A stretch of 64,000 nt of DNA from Spartinivicinus marinus (lineage in GTDB: Bacteria > Pseudomonadota > Gammaproteobacteria > Pseudomonadales > Zooshikellaceae). A program made the translations under genes and the position numbers. The stretch is from NCBI RefSeq assembly GCF_026309355.1, contig NZ_JAPJZK010000001.1:1736001-1800000 (forward strand), read 5' to 3'. The notes beneath the pieces are model-generated. The model ran no database searches and had not been told where the DNA came from. It saw only the letters and a list, made by a program, of their open reading frames with translations. This document shows, piece after piece, positions 35,976 through 46,700 of the stretch (its first letter is position 1; every line of letters begins with the position of its first letter).

Positions 35976-37153
35976 TTTATGGCCGCTTCAAAAGCTTCTG
36001 CATATTGATCTAAAATACCATTATCCTTTCCACAAAAATTTGGCAATTTGATCAAACGCTGATTTTCTAGAGCTGTTTTCGAAAAATTACTATTGATAAC
36101 TCTTTCAATTTCACCACACCCTTCAGGATACCGACCTATTTCTTTATATTTACCTTCAGTAAAAAAGGGTTGTTCATGAAGTAATGGGTATCGAGGCCTT
36201 GATACCCGACACCCTAATGATTGTAATTTTTCTAATAAACCATCAGGCTCAGTCTCTCGATAACGAATGATAAATTCGAAGTATACTCGTTGAATATTGT
36301 TTGTCGGAATAAAACAGTCAAATCCTAACGCTTCTAGCTTTTCTGATAAATATAAGTGATTACGCTTACGTTGCTGATTGTTCTCTTTTAATTTCTTTAA
36401 CTGATTAAGCCCGATTGCTGCTGATAATGGTGCAATCCGTGTTTTAATTCCAAAGCTAGTTGCTGCAAACCGGCGCTGTGCTGTTTCCAATTCAATAATC
36501 CGAGTAATATCTCCTAGGCTAATCGCTTTTTCATACAGATCATAGTTGTCTGTCAAAAACATCCCGCCCTCTCCTGCTGGTGCTAGCTTGTCACCCTGAA
36601 GACTAATAACTGAGACATCTCCTAATGCACCACATGCAATTCCATTCCAACTTGCACCATGAGCATGAGAAGCATCTTCAATGATCTTAAGATTATGTTG
36701 CTCTGCAACTGATTTTATTTCTTGCATTTTACAAGGCAGCCCCCAAAGATGCACCACAACAACAGCCTTTGTTCTTGGCCCAATTTTTTGCAACATATCA
36801 TTTGGATCAATCCCTAGTGTTTCTGGTTCACTTTCACAGAAAACAGGAACTAAACCAAGCCAAATCATAGGCAATACTGAAGCCCAAAAAGTAGCCGTAG
36901 GTACTAATATTTCATCTCCCGGTTGTAATCCAAGGCTATAAAAAGCAGCCATCAAACCTGCAGTACCATTATTATGTGCCACTGCATAATTTCTACCTAT
37001 ATAGTTTTTATAACCACCTTCCAGGTCTTGTATAATCTTAGCCGTAGTAATATTCCCTCCACGTAAAACGTCTAAAACCGCATCTTCATCACTTTGATCA
37101 AGAATAGGCCAGCGAGTAATAGTTGTATGCTGTTTAGTGACAATTTTTTTCAT
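35972..37153 (-). CDS. DegT/DnrJ/EryC1/StrS-family aminotransferase
   Basis: A 393-residue PLP enzyme of the fold used for sugar and cyclitol transamination. The aspartate is in IIEDASHAHGASWN (Asp160) and the PLP lysine in SLQGDKLAPAGEGG (Lys189). The motif EILVPTATFWASVLP fits the family substrate pocket. It resembles L-glutamine:scyllo-inosose and AHBA-type members in style but the substrate is unknown. It starts 21 bp after the GlpD-like gene with a perfect AAGGAG site. Together they could oxidise an alcohol to a ketone and aminate it. Confidence 0.9.
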   Translation of the reverse strand: MKKIVTKQHTTITRWPILDQSDEDAVLDVLRGGNITTAKIIQDLEGGYKNYIGRNYAVAHNNGTAGLMAAFYSLGLQPGDEILVPTATFWASVLPMIWLGLVPVFCESEPETLGIDPNDMLQKIGPRTKAVVVVHLWGLPCKMQEIKSVAEQHNLKIIEDASHAHGASWNGIACGALGDVSVISLQGDKLAPAGEGGMFLTDNYDLYEKAISLGDITRIIELETAQRRFAATSFGIKTRIAPLSAAIGLNQLKKLKENNQQRKRNHLYLSEKLEALGFDCFIPTNNIQRVYFEFIIRYRETEPDGLLEKLQSLGCRVSRPRYPLLHEQPFFTEGKYKEIGRYPEGCGEIERVINSNFSKTALENQRLIKLPNFCGKDNGILDQYAEAFEAAIK

Positions 37154-37174
37154 GGTTTTCTCCTTAGGGCATCT

Positions 37175-38635
37175 TTATACAGAATCCAGTAATTTATCGT
37201 ATTCTTGATGTATTTTATTTTTATAATTTGCCAACGCTGCTTTAGCATTATTTTTTTCAATAATTTTACTAATATGCTCAATATTGCCTAGGTTGGCATC
37301 AGCTACTCCCATGCCACCTCTATGGACCCACTGCGAAATATTGCTACGCCTTCTTAAAAAATCCTCTAGGGTTAGACAGTATTCATTGTCCATACTCCAT
37401 TGTGGTGTTGGCGCTTGGTTTGCATCAAGACTATACTCATAATTTATTTCTTCTGGCTCTTGCCGAGTGGGTAGCCCTAGAGCCTTTACAACATATTGGT
37501 AAACCTCTTTACCCAATTGTTCGCAGGATGTAAGTTTTCCTCCATAAATACTTATATAAGAGCTCTCTTTCGCATGATAAACCATATGCTTTCTTGAAAG
37601 AGATAAAGGATAATGATTTCCCCGATAGCTTTTTTTAACCGCCAAAGGTCTAATACCACATCGTAAAGACACAATATCACCAGCATCATAATTCATTGAT
37701 AGGTTCTGATTAGCTTGACCTAATAAAAACCGTACATCCTCTGTTGTTGCTTGGAACCCTCCGGACAAATCATCAATTGCTGTTTCTGTTGGCCCCCATA
37801 ATGATACCGGCCCCCAAGGGTGAAATGTTTGACTATCTCCATGTTGCCCCATTTCAAACACCAAGCAGTCTTGGTGATTTTTGGGGCGCTTAAAAGCCAG
37901 GTATACCCCTTTACTGAAAACATGTTTATATGGGGATTGTATTGCTACTAAATCATCAATCTTTTCAGCCCAAACACCACCCGCATTAATTAGCAATTTA
38001 CTTTTCACTTGAATATCATTGCCACTATGCTCATCAAATAGACTTAAGTACCAACATCCATCTTTTCTGCTAGCCCCCTGTAAACTACAATAATTTAGTG
38101 CACAGCAGTCTATACTGTGGTATCTGGCTATCCTATCAAGCACAAAGCGACTATCGGATAAATCTAAGCCAGCCTCTTCATAAACAAGTGATTCTTTAAA
38201 ACGACTTTTATTAATAAAATTTTGCTCAGGAAAACATCCATCTGAGTAAGGGCGATTACGTCGAACAAGACTCATTAGCCAATATAAATACAGCCCTGAA
38301 TGAACAAAATGTTTACTTCTTCCACCTTGCACAAGAGGTAAATATCTAAATCTTCTTATACCAACTCCAGTATTTATTCCACTTATCAACTCATCCCGTG
38401 ACTTTGAAAATTTAATTACTGATCGAAAATCATAGTTTTTTAAATATAGAAGACCACCCCAAACCATCATTCCTGAAGCTTGGCTAGTACCACTTGCAAA
38501 ATCGCCTTTATCAATAATCAGTACTCGATATCCTTTTCTAACTAACTGTTCATAAACTCCTGCACCACTGACACCACCTCCTACAATTACTACATCAAAA
38601 GTTTCTGCCATATTGTCTAAAGTTATTTTTCTCAT
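37175..38635 (-). CDS. FAD-dependent oxidoreductase, glycerol-3-phosphate dehydrogenase (GlpD)-like
   Basis: 486 residues with an N-terminal FAD Rossmann motif (DVVIVGGGVSGAGVYEQL) and GlpD elements: DFASGTSQASGMMVWGGLLYL, GLYLYWLMSLVRRNRPYS, LINAGGVWAE and SIYGGKLTSCEQLG. Unlike E. coli GlpD it stands with a DegT aminotransferase, and no glpF, glpK or glpR is present. This points to a biosynthetic dehydrogenase rather than glycerol catabolism. The start is uncertain between ATG 38635 and an ATG at codon 9 just before the FAD motif. A dyad at 38703 may regulate it. Confidence 0.85.
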   Translation of the reverse strand: MRKITLDNMAETFDVVIVGGGVSGAGVYEQLVRKGYRVLIIDKGDFASGTSQASGMMVWGGLLYLKNYDFRSVIKFSKSRDELISGINTGVGIRRFRYLPLVQGGRSKHFVHSGLYLYWLMSLVRRNRPYSDGCFPEQNFINKSRFKESLVYEEAGLDLSDSRFVLDRIARYHSIDCCALNYCSLQGASRKDGCWYLSLFDEHSGNDIQVKSKLLINAGGVWAEKIDDLVAIQSPYKHVFSKGVYLAFKRPKNHQDCLVFEMGQHGDSQTFHPWGPVSLWGPTETAIDDLSGGFQATTEDVRFLLGQANQNLSMNYDAGDIVSLRCGIRPLAVKKSYRGNHYPLSLSRKHMVYHAKESSYISIYGGKLTSCEQLGKEVYQYVVKALGLPTRQEPEEINYEYSLDANQAPTPQWSMDNEYCLTLEDFLRRRSNISQWVHRGGMGVADANLGNIEHISKIIEKNNAKAALANYKNKIHQEYDKLLDSV

Positions 38636-38702
38636 TAAAACTACCGCAATTAATCAGTTCTAAAAAACTCAATCTCTAAATATCATTAACTTAGTCGGTA
38701 CT

Positions 38703-38724
38703 TTAATGAGACATATCTCATTAA
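38703..38724. promoter_or_regulatory. Perfect inverted repeat upstream of the GlpD-like operon
   Basis: TTAATGAGA-cata-TCTCATTAA is a perfect 9-bp dyad about 70 bp upstream of the operon's first codon. The layout is that of a homodimer operator. The rest of the 331-bp spacer 38636-38966 shows no further feature I can support. Confidence 0.5.
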
Positions 38725-38966
38725 GCTACTAATAACTATGAAGTATTGAAATATAATACTTTAAGATACTCGCTAAATTAAGATCATTCAATTCAGTAAA
38801 GTGTATATAACTTAACCAATCAATAGATTACTCATCGACCATACCTGAACCAGGATAAAAAGCTTGATCTCCCTCTTGACAGATTACTCTTTAGGCTTTC
38901 ATAATAAAAAATCAAGTTTTATTTGAATTTATCAAGTAAAAAGCTAACTACATACAGGTAGGCTTT

Positions 38967-39482
38967 ATGGAAAAGATTGCTACAATCTCAAGACGCTGTC
39001 GGATACTTTTCACTATCCTTGGTGTTGCGGCTCTAGTTTGTACCCTTGGTATGTGGCTGTTCATGAGCCCTAATCTAGCGGCACTGTTAGGCGTATCAGA
39101 GCCAGTGACTATCACCCCTCTCACAAAAGTATTGGGGCTAGTTATCACTCTCATTCCACTAGGTATTATTTTCTACGGCTTGCGTCAGCTTATTATACTT
39201 TTTAAACACTATGAACGAGGAGAGATCTTTACATTATTAAATGCACTCATCCTGCGTAAAATTGGCTTTTTATTCTATGTGTGGATAGGTTGCCAAGTTG
39301 TATATTCAACACTATTTATTTTAGTTTTAACCTTTAAAAATCCACCTGGTCAAAAGATCCTTCAAATATCTGTCGGTTCAGATAGTATTTTACCTTTTGT
39401 TGTTGGTAGCATTATTATTTTGATTTCATGGGTATTAGTCGAAGCTCAGAAAGTTTCTGATGAACATGCATTAATTCCATAA
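38967..39482 (+). CDS. DUF2975 membrane protein
   Basis: A 171-residue protein with four membrane helices (about 15-35, 55-75, 92-120, 135-158). The central sequence KHYERGEIFTLLNALILRKI, a charged loop followed by a helix start, is the most DUF2975-like part. The gene is followed 19 bp later by a YozG-like XRE regulator, a pairing seen repeatedly across bacteria and suggestive of a membrane sensor or immunity-type partner. An AGGT-type ribosome site precedes the ATG. Confidence 0.85.
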   Translation: MEKIATISRRCRILFTILGVAALVCTLGMWLFMSPNLAALLGVSEPVTITPLTKVLGLVITLIPLGIIFYGLRQLIILFKHYERGEIFTLLNALILRKIGFLFYVWIGCQVVYSTLFILVLTFKNPPGQKILQISVGSDSILPFVVGSIIILISWVLVEAQKVSDEHALIP

Positions 39483-39501
39483 TTTCAGGTGAGTAAATAG
39501 A

Positions 39502-39735
39502 ATGGAAGAAGTCAATATAAAGCTTGATGTAATGCTCGCCATGAGGAAAATGCGCTTAAAAACGCTAGCAGAACTAACAGGACTTTCAGAGCAAAACTTA
39601 TCACTTATAAAAACGGGTAAAGCAAAAGGCATTCGTTTTTCAACCCTTTATTTAATTTGCAAACACCTCAACTGTCAACCAGGTGATTTGATAGAATGCA
39701 ATTTTGAAGAAGCTGATGAAGATAATAATAAATAA
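39502..39735 (+). CDS. Small XRE-family regulator (YozG-like)
   Basis: A 77-residue single HTH protein: LDVMLAMRKMRLKTLAELTG, LSEQNLSLIKTGKAKGIRFS, then CKHLNCQPGDLIE, ending in an acidic tail. The arrangement fits the Cro/C1-type proteins that accompany DUF2975. It probably regulates its own operon. A TATATTCA/TGAATATA hairpin follows the gene at 39777-39801. Confidence 0.88.
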   Translation: MEEVNIKLDVMLAMRKMRLKTLAELTGLSEQNLSLIKTGKAKGIRFSTLYLICKHLNCQPGDLIECNFEEADEDNNK

Positions 39736-39776
39736 CTAAAGCGAAGTAAATTTATATGCGCCTTTAAAGAATAGTG

Positions 39777-39801
39777 TATATTCATTTTAGAAGTGAATAT
39801 A
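39777..39801 (+). terminator. Hairpin after the XRE gene
   Basis: TATATTCA and TGAATATA form an 8-bp perfect stem with a 9-base loop, 41 bp after the stop. No T run follows. It is immediately before a family B repeat copy. Confidence 0.4.
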
Positions 39802-39808
39802 CCCATCA

Positions 39809-39864
39809 TGAATCATTTTTAGGTGTAAAAATAAAGTGGTATATACTTACAACGCAAGGTATAC
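39809..39864 (+). repeat. Dispersed intergenic repeat, family B, copy 2
   Basis: This reads TGAATCATTTTTAGGTGTAA, an A-rich run, GGTATATAC and ends ACGCAAGGTATA, matching the inverted copy near 51343 over the AATCATTTTTAGGTGTAAA block and the GTATA end. It lies directly upstream of a TonB/TolA-like gene at 39871. Confidence 0.65.
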
Positions 39865-39870
39865 ACAAAC

Positions 39871-40686
39871 TTGACGAGCAATCTGTCTAAATATACCTTC
39901 ATTATTGGTATATTATTATCGCTTTGTATTCACTTTGTCATGTTATCTGGCTTTGCTAATTTAGGAGTCCGTTCCAAGTCAACCAACATACATTATAATC
40001 TCACCGCACATTTAACAATTGATATTTCATCTCATAACTCTTCTAAACAAAAAAAATACCAACCAGGTAACAACAGCTTGCTACCTAATAAGGAAAAAGT
40101 AGTCAGTAATCAACCTAATATCAAGAAACAACAAATTTTTAGAGGAACATCAATTGAACAGAAGGCGAACGCTGAAGTAAAAATACTGCCTGTTTCAAAA
40201 ATACAACGCCATCCAACAAAAAATAAATCAATTATTAAACCCGTTAAGCGTCCAATAAAAGAACAGATAAAAAACAATCGTATTAATTATAACCAAATAC
40301 ATGACCAAACTATACAATTCGAGCAAACATGGGAAGCAGAAGACAACTCCAAACGAGAAGGTTTCACCGTTTTCTCTAAAAATTTAAGAAGTAAACTTAC
40401 AGCACTTAAGAAAGAAAAAGAAAAAAACAAACAACTCACCAAAAGCCAACAATTTAATAAGGAAAATGAATACTTTGAGTATAATTCTATCGGGGAGTCA
40501 AAGATAGTACGTATCAACAGCAATTGTTTTGAAGTACCTCAAGATAACCCTTTTGAACTGATTCCAACAACATGGAGTTTAATAGGAAATTGCGCCAAAC
40601 AGAAAGAGTTTACATTTAAAGCTAAAACGTTAGTGAGGGAGAATCAAGAAAGAAATGTACGATTAAATCGGAACAAACTCAAATAA
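39871..40686 (+). CDS. Single-pass protein with a TonB/TolA-like anchor, unknown function
   Basis: A 271-residue protein with one N-terminal membrane anchor (IIGILLSLCIHFVMLSGF). The anchor has Ser and His four residues apart (SLCIH), as in the SxxxH motif of TonB/TolA-type transducers. A long basic, Lys/Gln/Asn-rich stretch spans most of the periplasmic part (about 40-200) and a small C-terminal region has two cysteines (SNCFEV, GNCAKQ). It has no recognised TonB C-terminal fold. The TTG start is not preceded by a clear ribosome site. It is followed by a perfect hairpin and then the convergent giant RTX gene. Confidence 0.6.
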   Translation: MTSNLSKYTFIIGILLSLCIHFVMLSGFANLGVRSKSTNIHYNLTAHLTIDISSHNSSKQKKYQPGNNSLLPNKEKVVSNQPNIKKQQIFRGTSIEQKANAEVKILPVSKIQRHPTKNKSIIKPVKRPIKEQIKNNRINYNQIHDQTIQFEQTWEAEDNSKREGFTVFSKNLRSKLTALKKEKEKNKQLTKSQQFNKENEYFEYNSIGESKIVRINSNCFEVPQDNPFELIPTTWSLIGNCAKQKEFTFKAKTLVRENQERNVRLNRNKLK

Positions 40687-40711
40687 GTATACCCCTTGAA
40701 AGGTATACTTA
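40684..40711. terminator. Perfect hairpin between convergent genes
   Basis: TAAGTATACC and GGTATACTTA form a 10-bp perfect stem with an 8-base loop. It ends three bases past the stop of the upstream gene and 40 bp before the end of the giant gene on the other strand, a good position for shared termination. Confidence 0.55.
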
Positions 40712-40750
40712 TACTATGATGGCAATTTGGAGTCTGTAATTTAAATTATG

Positions 40751-43700
40751 TTACATATGTGAGACTAATACTGTTTCCATATTATTCACCAGGGGGGTAT
40801 CTGTCGTTAAATTATTGCCAGAACCATCTGTTGACATTTGACTGGCTGTTTGAATTAACAAGTCAATATTCAACTGGTGATCGATACCAGTAGTATCCTG
40901 GATGATAACTTCTTCTGTTTTTAAGTCATTGGCATTAGCTAACACCACTGCCTGCTCTTCTAAAGCAGTATTAAAAAATGATAGTTTACCATCCTTATAC
41001 AACACTTTTAGCTTTTGCCATTCAAGCCCTTGCCAGTTAATTCTTAGTCCATTACCTGCATTATGCGTTAGATGTACTATTGAGCTATTACCCTGAATAG
41101 ATAGAATATTGCTACCAGCACCTAAATTAGCCTGAGTAATTTCATTATTCGTACCAACAATCAGCTTGTCATCACCATCCCCTGTACGAATTCTATGCAT
41201 AGACTGATGATTACCAATTAATTCTCCACTCCCTTCAGCCCAAGAGTATTGGTTAGTATTAAGGTTTATTTGATAGTTTGTTTGCTCATGATGGCGTAAA
41301 TCCAGTTCAGTTAACGATAAAACACCTTGCTTATTTAATACGCCATACTGGTGACCTAGTGCTTTATTGTTGTTATCATAAAAAGCAAATGATAATAATT
41401 TTTCTATATCCCGCTGGTAAACACCACCAAATACTAGTTGAGTTCCTTGATAACTTGCACTGATTTTTCCTGAGTTATTTTTTACACTAAATCCTTTAAA
41501 ACCAGCATTTAGCTCTACTGTATCTCGTAGGTTATCTTTTGCTTTTTGTTGAATACCTTTTCTATTGGTTGAGTCATATGCTGTGAGTACTACTTGGTTT
41601 TGGTTACCACTAATAATATAAGTATCCTTACCAGCATCACCTGAAAGCAGTCCTCCATCAGCACCGGCAATTAAAATATCATTTCCATCACCACCGGATA
41701 ATTGGTCATAACCAGCACCACCATCAATCACATTATCTAATTCATTACCAAATATAGTATCGTTTGCTTTAGAACCGATTACATTCAACAGCTTTTTCGA
41801 TAGCAAACTAACCATGCTGAAAGGCGTTGATTCGCTGGCACTTAAAACGCGAATGCGACGTTTATCCAACTCAACTTTATGTACACCCGCATCAGGTGTT
41901 TTCAATACCATCGTATCAAATTCAACCTGATTGCCATTTTCTGTAGTGACATAAGCATTGCCAAGCAAGTCTCTAAACTGTAAGTGCTGATAAAGTTCAG
42001 ATTTATAATAGTTATCTAACTTTAAGATATTCACTTGTTCAGGTTGACTATTTTCCAGCTGTTTTAAGATAGTTTTATAGTCATCTAAGTGCAACAAATC
42101 CCAATGAGAAGCACTATTATCTAACGCATTAGTTAATTCACTTAGTGGGTTTTTATTACCTCGCTGTAAGCCAAATTCTTGAGCTAGTGAGTCTAGCTTT
42201 TCACTGGTAAACTGATCTTTACTAGTAAATAGCTTTTTAGCTAAACGCAAGCTATTTAACCAGCCTCTGCATACCGATAACATTAAATTTTCACCATCAC
42301 GGTAGCCAGATAAGTCACCAAAGTTAGTAATTAGTTGATCAACTGCAATTTCATCATTAGCATGCCTCATACTATAACGAATCGCTTCATCATCGGTTGC
42401 ATCAGGGTTATCAGCTAAATACTCAAGCCTTGTTCGGTAAATTCTTAAGCCTGAATCTGAATAATTATTAATTGTGTCTAAGTCATCAGTAGTAAACCAG
42501 TCATCCGCAGTAACTGTATAACTATCAGCCCCTTCACTGCCTTCCAAATAATCGCTACCGGCACCACCCACTAAGTGATCATCGCCATATGAGCCATTTA
42601 ATTTATCATCACCTTCCGAACCCTGTAAAAAATTTGAGTAACGATTGCCATAAATTTCATCATTCTTTTCACTACCAATAATATTTTCAACATTGTCAAT
42701 TAAAAACGTATGCTCACGACCATCACGCATTTTAATCGTTGCTTTATTATTGAGATGTTCAGTGGGTTCTAAATTCACTTTCACTCCATTCTGACCATAC
42801 ATAGAACGGAATGACACTGTGTCAATCCCAGCCCCACCATCAATTCTAACCGTATCATTGACATCTAAATGGGGAAATGCATCCGGTGAACGAATCTCAA
42901 AGGTATCTGCTTTATTACCACCAAAATATCGACGACCAAAATTACCCTGGTTATGGCCAATCAAAAATATATTTCTTCGATTAGCGTCTCCTCTGGCCCA
43001 ATCAAAACCTTTGCCTAGCTGAATTAAGGTAACACCATTTTCTTCATCATAACTATTCAGTTTTTTCACTTCAGCCGCTTTTGGCTCCTGACGAAACATC
43101 CAACCACTGTCGACTTCACCTGGATTTTTTCGTTGGTATTCTCTTAATTCTGCTGGAGTTAAATTGTAGTAATCATAACCTTCACTGACACCACCAATAT
43201 TGCCATAAGCGGTAAATACTTTGGGTGAACTATAAACCAACTTATCTACACCTAGTTTAGCGTATGCTTCCAAGCGCTGTTGTTGGGCAGCTTCCCATTG
43301 GCGTGTACCGATGTTGGTTGCCGCTTTATTAGCAATTCGTGTTGGTACAGGAAAACCAAAGAATACCGCAGCTCCCGCCAGGTCTAAATCAGAACCACTA
43401 ATACCTGCTTCTGACAGTTGTTGCCTAATTTTAACCGCATTATAAATACCTTGAGCAATTCCAATTGCCAGTCCAATAGCCGCACCAATGGGTCCAGCGG
43501 CGGCTGTCACTAATGATGCAATACCCGTTGCTACTGCAACGACTACCCCTGCGACAGCAAAAGAACCATTTATAATATGATCAACTTTTTCTGCATGTGT
43601 GGCTGCATTACCTGCCGCTTTAAAGCTATCGACTGCTGCCCAAATACCTAAACCAGCCCCTACAAAGTTTGTAGCCGCCCCTAGCTTACCTGCTACACTG

Positions 43701-46700
43701 GCTAATCGGCTCGACACAGCTTGCACACGAGTACTGTTGGCTAATACATCAAATGCAATATCTAAATTATCCGTTAAAGTATCAGCTAAACTTTGAACCC
43801 CTTGTTTAATTTCACCTTTAGCAAATGCATCAGCGGTCTGGTAAATATTCCCTGGTAAGCGACTTAAGCTCATCAGGGTGTTCACACCATTTAATGTCTT
43901 AGCTAATTTATTAAGACGAGTATTCGGCGCCTGTTGAGTACCAAACAAACGTTGTTGCCTGGCACTTAACTCATCTATTGCTTGGGTAGTTTTGCTTAAA
44001 TTTCGATCCAGCTCTGTTAATAACGGTAATTGTTGGTCAAGTAAAACAACTGCTTCAGCACGTTGGCGCAGTATTTTAGCTTTATTGCTAGCATCTTGTG
44101 GTAGCAAGTCCGGTTGTGCATCTAACCAACGATGTATACGAGCTAATGCACTATGGGCATTATCCCCTGATAAACTATTGAGCCATCGGTCCACTTGGTT
44201 GGCATCTAACTGAGCTGAAGAATCTAACTGGTTAAGTGTAATTAACTGATCAACACCAAGCTTTTGGCCTTGCAGGGTTACCCCAGTTAACCACAGCTCA
44301 GCTCGACTGATTTGTTGATCACCTAATGTTAATAACCCTTTATCACGATCAGCTCTTACTAATAAATCAAGATCAGTGGTATAACCTCGGCTTAATTGTG
44401 TTAATTGTCGGTCAGTTAATTCATTATTTGCACCAATTGATGCCAGCTGCCAATGCTGTTGTTTTAACTTTAATTGATTTAAATGCTCTACAGTACTTTT
44501 TATAGAGTTTATTTCTAATACCTCACCACTCATTGGATCATAAAGGTTAATACCTGTTTCATCTCCAATGTGTATAGCAAATGACCGTTCACCTACTTGT
44601 AGTTGGATATTTTGAATACCTTGCGCTTTAGCCTGTTGTAATTTCTGTCTAAGTAACTTAGCGCCTTGACCACTGGCCATTGTATTTAAATCACTATTTG
44701 GCAAACCATTAACAAGCTCAGCAAAAGAGTTCGCTTGTAAATTAGCGGTATCGGGTTGTAGCCAACGTATATAACCTAACGCCAACTGATTTCGTGCATA
44801 ACTTGTCGCAGCAGACACACCCTTTTGGTTGAGTAACTGAATAAAGCCTAAAATTAATTTATTATCTTCTACGCCTAGCGCTTTATTCAGTACCTGACTT
44901 TTTACTTCGGCAGCCGTTGGTTTTGGCAGTAGAGAACTTCCCTTTAAAACACGGTTGATATTATTAATTGCATCTCCACTAAGACTTTTTAGCCTTTCTA
45001 GAGGCGCCTCAGCCCATGATCTTTCTCCAGTATAAGTCAAGCTTTTCCAGTTGCTCTGATGCGCAGCCCACCATGGTATTAATTGCTCAGAAAGAAATTG
45101 ATTAAGAATATTCTTTGCATCAGAAAATGCCCGTTCACTATCAGGATGATCACTCACCCGCTTCATAGCTTGGTTAAAGTCTGATTCAAGCTTTTCAGCT
45201 TTTGAGCGGGCTTCATCAGTTTTAGCAATATCTTTCAGTTCATTCAGCCAGTGCTGGGCTTCTTTAAATGCTGCAGATTGGTGGTCCTCAGATACACCAA
45301 CAGAAGCACCTAAATTGCGAAATAAGTCTTTGAGGCCACCGTTATGTTTATCAAGAAATTCTAGCCACTCTCCTTTTAATTCTTTATTTCTAGCAAACCG
45401 GTTATGCCGCGTCATTACATAACTAAGGGTATTAGCATGAATCTTCTCACCCAATACTCGAGTATCGGAATAAGAAGCCCCTAGTTTAAAGCCAATATTG
45501 CCTCCAACGCCGACAGGAAAACTTGAGCCCCCGTTCAGTGAAGCCGATTTAGTAAATAAATAGCGGGTGAGCTGATGATGGTATTGATTATCACCATAAG
45601 CCTGTTGATAAGCTGGTTTAAAAAAACGATCTACACGGCGCAGCGCTCCTGAACCTGAGAGCTCTATATTATTTTGGAAAAAGTTATTTACTTCTCCTTT
45701 GAAAGTATCAGCATCTATTAGCCCTGGATAATTATCCACCAACTTAGCAGTCACTGTATCCATCAGGCCAGTAATATCGCCAACGCTACCATTACCCTGC
45801 AGTTTTAACTCAATATCAATGTAATCACCTTCACGCAATCTACTTGGATGCACACGATTACGCTTTAATACTGTTATTTCAGCTGAAACAGGCCCCACTG
45901 CAACAGTAAAAGATGCCTTGGTATCTGCAATACTGAGCCTGATTAACTGCCTAAATGAAGCTATATCTTCTAATTGTTGACGAGAATGCTTAATAGGTGG
46001 TGCTTCAAGCTGTAATGCCAGCTTTTCCATTATCTCCGTGATAGCCTTAGTTTCTGCGTCAGAAGAAGCTGCTTGCCAGGCTTCATGACCAAATAATGCA
46101 AATGAAGCATACATGGCGCTTAACAGCTCATGTCGACCATTAACTCCCCACTTCCTTTCAAGATTGTGCTTCACTTGTTGTTGGCTTTGATCTCCCCCAT
46201 CATACTTTTGTACTGCCGTAATATAGTCTGAGAAATCTTGATTCAGACTAGCTATTGAAGCAACAGCTCTTTCATATACTGGTTTTGTTGCGCTGTCTTG
46301 ATTCAATAAATTATGCCCATGTGCCAATAAATTAGCTGGTAATTCTTTAATACGCTCAGCATTCTCTTTAACAACTCGCCAAAAATGGGTAGGCACAAAC
46401 TCATAGATTTCTGTTTGGGTTTTCGATATTTTAAATCCAGCTGATGCAGATAAATTAGTATCTGCGATACCAACTGCTGCAGAACCATCCACACTACCTG
46501 AATTGCTATTAATATAACCGCGCAAAGTTTCAGGTAACTGCGGCGGTGCAGCTGTCACCTTAGCATTAATGCCTAACTGACTTGCGAGCAGTTCATTTAA
46601 TTGATGTTGGTTATTAACCGCTTTCTGTAGCTGTTTATGGTATAGCTTTAATTCTGAGCCTGCATTACCAGGGGTATGATTGGATAAAAATCGAGAAACA

